64,000 nt of DNA, taken from assembly GCA_029550525.1 (NCBI GenBank), contig JAKPHF010000078.1:372001-436000 (forward strand), in the 5' to 3' direction. Shown here piece by piece: positions 42,472 to 49,726 of the stretch; position 1 is the first letter of the stretch, and each line of letters starts with the position of its first letter. The notes under the pieces were generated by a model that saw nothing but the letters and a program-made list of their open reading frames with translations, ran no database searches and was not told the DNA's origin. The position numbers and the translations under genes are program-made. The stretch comes from Planctomycetota bacterium (lineage in GTDB: Bacteria; Planctomycetota; Phycisphaerae; UBA1845; PWPN01).

Positions 42472-42530
42472 ATGGGTGGCGTCACTAGGAGACGCTGAGA
42501 GATCTCCAGTGGAGATGAGGCGCTTTTTTT
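42472..42530 (+). ncRNA. Attenuator-like leader or small RNA with tiny ORF
   Basis: ATG at 42472 opens an eight-codon frame, M-G-G-V-T-R-R-R, ending with TGA at 42496-42498. GCGTC (42479-42483) can pair with GACGC (42491-42495) or, with one G-U pair, with GGCGC (42519-42523), which sits directly against T7 (42524-42530). ATCTCC-agt-GGAGAT (42502-42516) forms between them. Mutually exclusive pairing plus a peptide frame is the logic of an attenuator. No known riboswitch class was recognised. Confidence 0.4.
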
Positions 42531-42556
42531 CTGTTCGTCGCCCCTCGGATGCCAGA

Positions 42557-42575
42557 GGGAACATACAATGTTCCC
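42557..42575 (+). promoter_or_regulatory. 8-bp hairpin 52 bases before the kinase start
   Basis: GGGAACAT (42557-42564) pairs perfectly with ATGTTCCC (42568-42575) around ACA. Flanking CGCCC and GGGCG may extend it with bulges. It could be a protein-binding dyad or part of the leader RNA. Confidence 0.5.
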
Positions 42576-42627
42576 GTCGGGCGCAATTCAGAGCAGCCTA
42601 TCTCTGCTTGGCATTTGAGTCACAAGT

Positions 42628-44019
42628 ATGGGGCACACTCCTGAATTCCCGGAGCTCCAGAACGCGGCGGCCGAGTCCGGCGAGTCCGTTCGCCGGTCCG
42701 AACGGAGCGGCCAGGCCGAGGAGCAACTCCAGGCGCATGCCAAGGAACTGAGGCTTGCCCGCCAACGACTGGCCGAGGCTCAGCGCGACCTCGAGCGGCT
42801 GGAAGCTCACTTGGCTGAAACGTCCCCGGCAACACTGGCCGGAAACGCGACACTGGAAGATCAACTGGAAGCCAGCGAAGCCCGGCTGAAGCTGGCCCAG
42901 GCGGCCGCCGGCGTGGGCAGTTGGGACGTCGATCTGCAGACGCGGGAGATCCGCTGGTCGGACGAGCAATTCCAATTGCTCGGGCTCGAACCGGGCTCGG
43001 TTCAGCCCAGCTACGAAGTCTGGCGAGCGTGCTTGCATCCGCAGGACCGCGACAGCGTCGCCATCGATTCGCTGTGTCGCGACGACGTCAACACTGTCTC
43101 GCTCGAGTACCGCGTCACGCGGCCGGACGGGCAGGTCCGTTGGCTCAGCTCGCGAGGCAAGGTGCTGCGAGACCGTCAGGACCAGCGAGTGCGCATGGTC
43201 GGCGTGACCATCGACATCACGGAAAGCAAAGAGACGCATCGCCGCCTGGAGGAACTTAACGAAGCGCTCGTCCAGCGTACGCGGGAGGCTGAACAACGCA
43301 GCGAGCAACTCCGTGTGCTGGCCACCCAACTGACACAGGCAGAGAATCGCGAGCGGCGACGACTGGCCCTGCTGATGCACGACCACCTCCAGCAGTTGCT
43401 GATCGCCGCCCGGATGAAGATCGGGGCGATCGCGCAGGTCGTTCGGGAGGATCGGGCCGCCACGTGGGTCCGGCAGGCGGCCCAGTTGCTGGACGAATCG
43501 ATCGCCGCCTCACGATCGTTGAGCGTCGAGCTGAGTCCGCCCATGCTATATGAGACGGGGCTGGGAGCGGCTCTCGACTGGCTCGCCCAGCAGATGGAGG
43601 AAAAGCACGGGCTCCGCGTGGACGTGCAGGCAAGCGACGAGCCGGAAGACGAAGACATTCGCGTGTTTCTGTTCCAGTGCGTCCGTGAACTGCTGTTCAA
43701 CGTCGTCAAGCACGCCCAGGTTCCGCAAGCCGAGGTGCGAGTGAAACGGCTGGACGAGGACCGGATCATCATCACGGTCTCGGATCGGGGCAAGGGCTTC
43801 GATCTGGCCAAGCTGCAGGAGCGCTGGGCCAAAGGCGATTCGTTCGGCCTGCGGAGCGTTCACGAACGGCTGGGGCTTTTGGGCGGCAGTTTCGAGATCC
43901 GCACTGCGCCGGGCGAAGGCATGGAAGCACGCTTGATCGCGCCGATTCGCGGGCAGCGGGCTTACGGTCGTTCCGGTTCGGAGGCGGGCATGGCCGGGGC
44001 CTTGCGCGAAAAGATCTGA
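42628..44019 (+). CDS. PAS-domain sensor histidine kinase (NarX/DesK, HisKA_3 type)
   Basis: A 463-residue cytoplasmic kinase without membrane spans. A coiled coil (residues 25-65) precedes a PAS/PAC domain (about 90-200; GVGSWDVDLQTREIRWSDE, VTIDITES), a second coil and a HisKA_3 domain with the phosphoacceptor His251 in RRRLALLMHDHLQQLL. The HATPase domain has N-box ELLFNVVKHA and G1 box VSDRGKGF. No response regulator is adjacent, so its partner is elsewhere. The 3' end overlaps the convergent GT39-like gene by 58 bases. A structured leader upstream suggests control after transcription starts. Confidence 0.9.
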   Translation: MGHTPEFPELQNAAAESGESVRRSERSGQAEEQLQAHAKELRLARQRLAEAQRDLERLEAHLAETSPATLAGNATLEDQLEASEARLKLAQAAAGVGSWDVDLQTREIRWSDEQFQLLGLEPGSVQPSYEVWRACLHPQDRDSVAIDSLCRDDVNTVSLEYRVTRPDGQVRWLSSRGKVLRDRQDQRVRMVGVTIDITESKETHRRLEELNEALVQRTREAEQRSEQLRVLATQLTQAENRERRRLALLMHDHLQQLLIAARMKIGAIAQVVREDRAATWVRQAAQLLDESIAASRSLSVELSPPMLYETGLGAALDWLAQQMEEKHGLRVDVQASDEPEDEDIRVFLFQCVRELLFNVVKHAQVPQAEVRVKRLDEDRIIITVSDRGKGFDLAKLQERWAKGDSFGLRSVHERLGLLGGSFEIRTAPGEGMEARLIAPIRGQRAYGRSGSEAGMAGALREKI

Positions 44020-45851
44020 ACCACCTGCATTTCGGACCGGCCACGACCTCGCCGTACCACGTGGCGAGCCGGCCGGTCGAACAACTGCTCGAGTTGCTCC
44101 CGAGGCGGCTCATCGTGATAGCTCACCTTGTTGTTGAGCCCGACGACCACGAAGTCGGCATCGTCGATGCGCGGCGGTGAGCCGCGGAGATGAAACGCAT
44201 CACGCCGGACCAGATGAAACGGGACGGGCGTGTGCTCGAGGAACGCGTCGATGACGTGATCGTCCCACAAGTAGCTGATCACGCGACGGCCCGGCGGCAC
44301 GTGCTCGGCAAGCCAGCGCAGGGCGTCTTCGGTTCCGTCATTGGTTACCTGAATCAGATTGCGGTAGCCTCGCGACTCGGCTCCGAGCCAAGTATTGCCC
44401 ACCAAGGTATAGCCGTAGTATCCGAACTCCGGATAGCTCCAGATCATGCCCCACATCAGATAGAGGCATGCGGTGGCGACCAGTGCGAGCCACGCGGAAG
44501 CCAGCCGCTCACGGCCTCTCAGCCGGCCGGTCACGTGCACGACCAGTGCGGCCAGCAGTAGCGCGAGCAACGGGTAGATGCCCATGAGATAGAACGACTG
44601 ACGAATGGGCAGAAGCAGCAAGAGCAGCAGATACACCATGCAGGTCGTGCCGAGCAATGTCAGACCCGCGTGGCTCCGCTGAACGCATGCCCAAACGAGT
44701 GCGACCAACGTGAGCACGCCCAGCAGCGGTCCCAGCTTGAGCAGGATGATGCCCAGATACAGCCGTGCCGGATCGATGAGGCGCACCATGTCTTCGGGCG
44801 GGACAGGCCGCACGAGCGAGCGGACCAGGGCACGGGCAGTCTCGGGGTTCAGCACGTGAGCCGGGCAGATGGCCCAGCACACCGCGACGGCCAGCGGCAA
44901 CGCGACGAGCCAGCCGTCGACCACGCTCCAACGGGCTCGCCCCCGCAGGCCGTAGCGGTCGGCCGGGGAAGGCGCCGTGGAGTCTTTCCATAGGTGTGCG
45001 GCGGCGCTGCGCATCGCCGGGATGGCAACCGGCAACGCACCGCCGATGAGCGTCAGGAGTCCTGCCGCCCACAAGATGGCGGCGACTCGCGAAAAGCCGA
45101 TCTGGGCCGCGACGGCCGCCGCTCCTTCAAGCCCCAGCGCGGTGAAGACCCAGATTCGCATGACGCGTCCGTCGGCTCGCCGTGCATCAATCACACTAAT
45201 GGGCGGCTGTCCTGCCGGGGCTTCAGCCCGTCGCCGCACGTCGAGCAAGTCGCACAGCACGAAGGCCGGCACGAGGAAGATGGCGTAGAACTTGGTGGCC
45301 AGGGCTACGCCGAGAGCCACAGCGAACAATCCCAGCCGGACCGAGTCTCGCCGACGCAGATAATGGTCGAACGCTAGCAGCGCCAGGAGCACGGCAACCG
45401 GGTAAAACGCGTCACCTTCGGTCAGGGCGGTGCGGGCGAACGTGAGAAAATGCGGCGCGATGGACAGCAGACCTGCAGCCAGTAATCCGGCGACGGTGCC
45501 AAACCAGCGTCGGCCGGCCACGAACGTCAGCACGATGGCGACCGCCCCCATGGCGATGCTCACCGCCCGGGCCACACGGATGGATGGGCCGGTGAGCGCG
45601 TACGCGCCCGCGGTCACGTACATGGGCAGCCGGGCCTGCGTAGCGTCTATGTCACTGCCCCGGAGCGGCTGATCCAACAAGGCCACGGCGACACGGTGAT
45701 CGTTCAGCTCATCCCAGAGCGTGTTCACGTGCTGCACGGAACACCATGCCAGGCCGCAGAAGACCACAACCATTGCCGCCAGTACGACCCACGGCACCCA
45801 CGGACGGACCAGGGCGGGCGAACCATCTCGGGATGGGACGGGCGACTGCAT
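43962..45851 (-). CDS. GT39/PMT-like membrane glycosyltransferase
   Basis: A polytopic protein of about 629 residues with 11-13 spans. Features of GT-C enzymes are an acidic first external loop (LWDELNDHRVAVALLDQ with LRGSDIDATQARLP), VAGRRWFGTVAGLLAAGLL, and LTEGDAFYPVAVLLALLAFDHYLRRRD. The C-terminal periplasmic part (RWLAEHVPPGRRVISYLWDD) is typical of ArnT/PMT-like proteins. The start is uncertain (ATG at 45851 or 45926). It may work with the GT2 transcribed divergently at 46055, which would supply a lipid-linked sugar. Confidence 0.75.
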   Translation of the reverse strand: MQSPVPSRDGSPALVRPWVPWVVLAAMVVVFCGLAWCSVQHVNTLWDELNDHRVAVALLDQPLRGSDIDATQARLPMYVTAGAYALTGPSIRVARAVSIAMGAVAIVLTFVAGRRWFGTVAGLLAAGLLSIAPHFLTFARTALTEGDAFYPVAVLLALLAFDHYLRRRDSVRLGLFAVALGVALATKFYAIFLVPAFVLCDLLDVRRRAEAPAGQPPISVIDARRADGRVMRIWVFTALGLEGAAAVAAQIGFSRVAAILWAAGLLTLIGGALPVAIPAMRSAAAHLWKDSTAPSPADRYGLRGRARWSVVDGWLVALPLAVAVCWAICPAHVLNPETARALVRSLVRPVPPEDMVRLIDPARLYLGIILLKLGPLLGVLTLVALVWACVQRSHAGLTLLGTTCMVYLLLLLLLPIRQSFYLMGIYPLLALLLAALVVHVTGRLRGRERLASAWLALVATACLYLMWGMIWSYPEFGYYGYTLVGNTWLGAESRGYRNLIQVTNDGTEDALRWLAEHVPPGRRVISYLWDDHVIDAFLEHTPVPFHLVRRDAFHLRGSPPRIDDADFVVVGLNNKVSYHDEPPREQLEQLFDRPARHVVRRGRGRSEMQVVQIFSRKAPAMPASEPERP

Positions 45852-46054
45852 GACCTGCAATTCTACGAGCCGCCCGAACGTATTGCACGCCAGGCCGGCC
45901 CCGAGCCTGGGACAGCTTTGAGGCATAAATCTTCTTGGGGCTCTTCCCAGAACTCCCGCCGTCGCTAATAATCCGCCTTTCCGGACGCAGCGGGCCTGTG
46001 GCCGCCATGGTCTTCGCGCGGACGCATCGTTTCTGACTTGGTCCCGAGAGCGAC

Positions 46055-46756
46055 ATGCGGGATATCAGCGTTTCGGTCATCCTTCCCTGCTACAACGAGC
46101 AGGGCAATGTCGAGCGCACCACGTTGGCCGCTCTCGAGGCCTGTCGCGCGTTATTCAGCGACTTCGAGATCATCGTGGTGAACGACGGCAGCCTTGATGC
46201 GACCGGGGAGATCGCCGAACGCCTGGCCCGCGAACACGAATGCGTGCGGGCAGTGCACAACTGGCCCAATCAGGGTTACGGCGGGGCGCTGCAGCGCGGG
46301 TTCAGGGAAGCGAGGAAGGACTGGGTGTTCTACACGGACGGGGACGGGCAGTTCGACGTCCGCGAGATCACCCGACTCATCGAACTATTGGATCGGTTCG
46401 ACCTGGTGGTCGGGTACCGCCTGGACCGCAAGGACCATTGGATGCGCAAGGTGAACGCGTGGGGCTGGACGACGCTCTGCAACCTGCTTTTCCGGATGAA
46501 GATTCGCGACGTGGACTGCGCGTTCAAGCTGATCCCCCGCCGCCTGCTGCAGGAGATTCCGCTGCACAGCCGCGGCGCGTTGATCTCGGCGGAATTGCTG
46601 GCCCGAGCCATCCGCCGGGGCTACCGGATTGGGCAGGTCGGCGTGCATCATTACCCGCGGCTGGCCGGCACGCCCACCGGCGCCCATCCGCGAGTCATCT
46701 TCCGCGCCTTCGCCGAGTTGCTGAGCCTTCGAGGGCGCATCCTGCAGGGACTGTGA
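46055..46756 (+). CDS. GT2 family glycosyltransferase (polyprenyl-phosphate sugar synthase type)
   Basis: A 233-residue GT2 with ISVSVILPCYNEQGNVE, FEIIVVNDGSLDATGEI, FYTDGDGQFDVREI (DxD) and DVDCAFKLIPRRLL. The last is the acceptor-side pattern of dolichyl-phosphate mannose synthases. It has no membrane spans. The 953-residue lipoprotein gene starts four bases after its stop, and the GT39-like gene diverges on the other side. Donor sugar unknown. Confidence 0.88.
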   Translation: MRDISVSVILPCYNEQGNVERTTLAALEACRALFSDFEIIVVNDGSLDATGEIAERLAREHECVRAVHNWPNQGYGGALQRGFREARKDWVFYTDGDGQFDVREITRLIELLDRFDLVVGYRLDRKDHWMRKVNAWGWTTLCNLLFRMKIRDVDCAFKLIPRRLLQEIPLHSRGALISAELLARAIRRGYRIGQVGVHHYPRLAGTPTGAHPRVIFRAFAELLSLRGRILQGL

Positions 46757-46760
46757 ATTC

Positions 46761-49622
46761 ATGGTCGAGTATTCTCGTCATCGCCCGATACTGATCGCAT
46801 CAGTCACCTTGGCTGCGGCCGGAGCCGGCTTGCTCCCCGGTTGTCTACTCCCCGGAGCGAACCCCGCACCTCGGACAAACGTCCAAGATCGCGTACCGGC
46901 CATGCCTCTGAGCCTGGAGCAGGTCCGCCGAACGTACTCGCCGCACGCGGGCCGCATGGACGATTCCACGCAACGCCGCCATCTGCCTCGCTCGGCGGAC
47001 TGGTCGCTGCTGTGGAGCGACACGTTCGATCGCGACGATCTGCAACCGCCGTCGGCTTGGAGTACCTTCGGTGCACCGGCCCTCGAGCCGTGCCGGTTCG
47101 AATCCATCGCCGGTGTCGAGATCACGGCCCCCGCCAACGCGTCCGGCGTGTGCGGTCTGGAGCGCCGGCTCGACCCGGACTTGCTGCGCGGTCGCACCGT
47201 GCAACTGAGCCTTGATCTGAGTTGTCCCTCGTCTCGCCGTCTGGAACGTCTGCGCCACGTGCGCGTATCGGTCGTGGCGGAAGACTCGGCGGGCGCGATC
47301 AAAGACATCCGTCTCCCCCTCCACGCGGAAGTGGCTCCGGGATGGGAGCCATTGTATTGGCACATGAAATTCAGCCAGGACGTGACACGAGCGTCGCTGC
47401 GGATCGAACTGGCCGGCGGCGGGGCCGGCCTGTGCATTCGGCGCATCGAGATGCGGGCGCGGCCGGAGCCGGATCTGACCGCATCCACGCAACCCGGCCC
47501 GGCCAGCCGTCCCGCCGGCGCCGCCGTTAACCTGATCGCGGGGGGCGATTTCGAGACGCATCGCCGCGCATTTTTCGCCAGCCATCTGCGTGACTGGCCC
47601 GGCGGCGATCGCACCGCGTTGCCGCTGGAGTTTGAGTACGACACCGAGGCAGTGGTCGGCGAGCGATCGCTGCGGCTTCGCATTCCCGCCGGAACTGGCC
47701 GGATCGGCTTCGGACCGTTGAACCTCCACCATCCGGTCGCCGCCGGCGCCTGGCATCTGAAGCTCTATGCCCGAGCCAGTCAGCCGGCCCGGATGCAAGT
47801 CAATCTGCGAACGGCCCGGCGAACGCTGGGAGCGGTCACGCTCACGTTGCGGCCCGAATGGCAGACGCTGACGCATGTGTTCAAGGTCACCGCCGACTCG
47901 CCCGAGCAAAGAGCGGACCTGCATGAAGCAGAGTTGATCCTGGACATTCCCAACGACGCCCTCGAACCGCTCGAGTGTTCGCTGGATGCGGTGAGCCTCA
48001 CGGATGCGCCCGTCGAAACCTATTTGCAGGCCGAGCCGGTGGAAGTGGGCATCGCGGGGCCGGTGCCGGTGACATCGGACCTGGCCAACATCGTGGCGGA
48101 AGGCGAGCCGGCAGTGTTCTCTGTGGAACTGGCCGCCAATCCGCTCGGCCAAGCCTCCGCTCTTACCGGCGCGGAATCGCCCCTGATTGGCGAAATCGGC
48201 ACATTGACCATCGACGTGCTCGACGCATGGGATCGCAGCGTGTACAGCCGCACGATCAACCCGGTCATGCCCCGCAGCGGCAAGCTCGTCGAGAAGATCA
48301 GCATCGAGCTGCCGCGCGGCTACTACCGGCTGTTGGCCAGCCTGTGGAGCGGCGAGCCGGGAGCGTCGGAGCTGATCTCGCAGGACCGCAAGGCCGCCGC
48401 GGTGATCTCGTTCGACGATCCCGTCCCCTTGGGTAACCGATACGGACTGCGCGTGGTCAGCGAGGCGGCCTCGAACTACACGACTGCGTTGGGCGTGGGC
48501 TGGGTGCTCATGGATCTGCCCGCGTCGGCCGTTCAGACAACGCCCGGCGTATGGGACATTTCATTGTGGCAGTCCTCGCTCGATCGTGTGAAGCAGGCTG
48601 ATGTCGAATTGGTCGCTGCGGTGACGGTTCCGACCTCGGATCAATACCGCAAGCCGTTCCTCGAGGAGCTGATGGCGAACAACCCGCTGCCGCCGCTCGG
48701 CATGGTGATCAGCCCGCCGGCGTCGGCCACCCGTCCCGCCGCGGAGTACCGCGAGCAGATGGAGTGGGTAAGCCGCACGCTGGCTGCGGTATCGCCGCAC
48801 GGCCGCGTGATCCTCGACGTGTCCGCGCTGGAAACATCGAGCGACACGAACCCAACGGCGACGTGGTCGCACGTGCCCAACCTCGTCGTGGGTTACGCCA
48901 GTACGCGCGGAGCGATGCCGGAGTCGTCCGAACCGTTGCTGGAGCGAATCGGCGAGCGGTACGCACGCGAGTTCAACATCTGGGATCTCGGCGTCCCCGT
49001 GCTCTTGGGCGCGAACGTGCTGGGCGAAAGCGGACTTGACCTCGTTGCGACAGAGACCCAGGCCGGCCCGGTCGTTCGCATCGAATCGCCACCGGACCCG
49101 GTGCGGGCTGCATCCCACATGGTGCGGTCGATCCTGATCCGGGCCCTGGCCGGGGCCCAGATGGTGTGTTGCGATGCCGTGGCTTTGGATCCGCCGACGT
49201 CGCTGTACGAATCCGACCGACGACGTCTGCACGAGCGCGACCTGACGCCGCGGCCCGCACTGGTGGCGCTGGAGCGCATGGCGTCGCTGCTGAACGATGC
49301 CACGCTCGTGCGCTGGCTTGATCAGCCCGACGGCTGCCGAATTCTATACTTCGAGAAGGACGACGGCGGTGCGGTGGCGGCGATCTGGCGTCCCTTCGGT
49401 TGGAGTCCGACGTACCTGTCGTTCGCGGGGCTGCCTGCCACCATGGAGGTGATCGACTGCTTCGGCACGCCCGAGCCGCTGCTGATGAGCGGCTACGTGC
49501 GGCTCGTGCCGGTCAACGAGATGGTGCGCTTCATCGTCGCCCCGCCCGGACAAGCCGCTCTGCTCGCCGAGGCGGTGGACGCTTCCCGCGTGCGCCCGGC
49601 TCCCGCACTGACCGCACGGTGA
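46761..49622 (+). CDS. Large lipoprotein with beta-sandwich and TIM-barrel-like domains
   Basis: A 953-residue protein with signal and lipobox LLPGC near residue 28, so it is a predicted lipoprotein. The order appears to be a first jelly-roll (about 75-230), a second carbohydrate-binding-like domain (about 255-425), a beta domain (about 430-560) and an alpha/beta barrel-like C-terminal region (about 570-860; RVILDVSALETSSD, FNIWDLGVPVLLGAN). It ends in a small beta domain (GCRILYFEKDDGGAVAAIW). The arrangement resembles clan-A glycoside hydrolases of planctomycetes, but I cannot name a family or place the catalytic acids. It follows the GT2 by four bases. Confidence 0.65.
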   Translation: MVEYSRHRPILIASVTLAAAGAGLLPGCLLPGANPAPRTNVQDRVPAMPLSLEQVRRTYSPHAGRMDDSTQRRHLPRSADWSLLWSDTFDRDDLQPPSAWSTFGAPALEPCRFESIAGVEITAPANASGVCGLERRLDPDLLRGRTVQLSLDLSCPSSRRLERLRHVRVSVVAEDSAGAIKDIRLPLHAEVAPGWEPLYWHMKFSQDVTRASLRIELAGGGAGLCIRRIEMRARPEPDLTASTQPGPASRPAGAAVNLIAGGDFETHRRAFFASHLRDWPGGDRTALPLEFEYDTEAVVGERSLRLRIPAGTGRIGFGPLNLHHPVAAGAWHLKLYARASQPARMQVNLRTARRTLGAVTLTLRPEWQTLTHVFKVTADSPEQRADLHEAELILDIPNDALEPLECSLDAVSLTDAPVETYLQAEPVEVGIAGPVPVTSDLANIVAEGEPAVFSVELAANPLGQASALTGAESPLIGEIGTLTIDVLDAWDRSVYSRTINPVMPRSGKLVEKISIELPRGYYRLLASLWSGEPGASELISQDRKAAAVISFDDPVPLGNRYGLRVVSEAASNYTTALGVGWVLMDLPASAVQTTPGVWDISLWQSSLDRVKQADVELVAAVTVPTSDQYRKPFLEELMANNPLPPLGMVISPPASATRPAAEYREQMEWVSRTLAAVSPHGRVILDVSALETSSDTNPTATWSHVPNLVVGYASTRGAMPESSEPLLERIGERYAREFNIWDLGVPVLLGANVLGESGLDLVATETQAGPVVRIESPPDPVRAASHMVRSILIRALAGAQMVCCDAVALDPPTSLYESDRRRLHERDLTPRPALVALERMASLLNDATLVRWLDQPDGCRILYFEKDDGGAVAAIWRPFGWSPTYLSFAGLPATMEVIDCFGTPEPLLMSGYVRLVPVNEMVRFIVAPPGQAALLAEAVDASRVRPAPALTAR

Positions 49623-49726
49623 ACGTGCCTCTGGCGATCCGTCACGAATCGCGAAGGGGCATGCGATACCGCGCGCACTCTCGGCGTCGTCAAGAGCGGC
49701 GGCGTACGAACAGGAGCTTGGACCCG

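Larger units (their letters stand above)
42199..42627 (+). other. Structured intergenic leader upstream of the sensor kinase
   Basis: No conventional gene fits. The left part has a GCGCGC-tc-GCGCGC palindrome near 42213-42235. The right part has a TATATT box, an attenuator-like hairpin set and an 8-bp hairpin, each listed separately. Confidence 0.5.

Noticed and set aside
42494..42500. GCTGAGA, resembling part of a TPP riboswitch
   Set aside because: The partner segment ACCTGAT and the rest of the thiamine-pyrophosphate aptamer are absent, and the downstream gene is a kinase.
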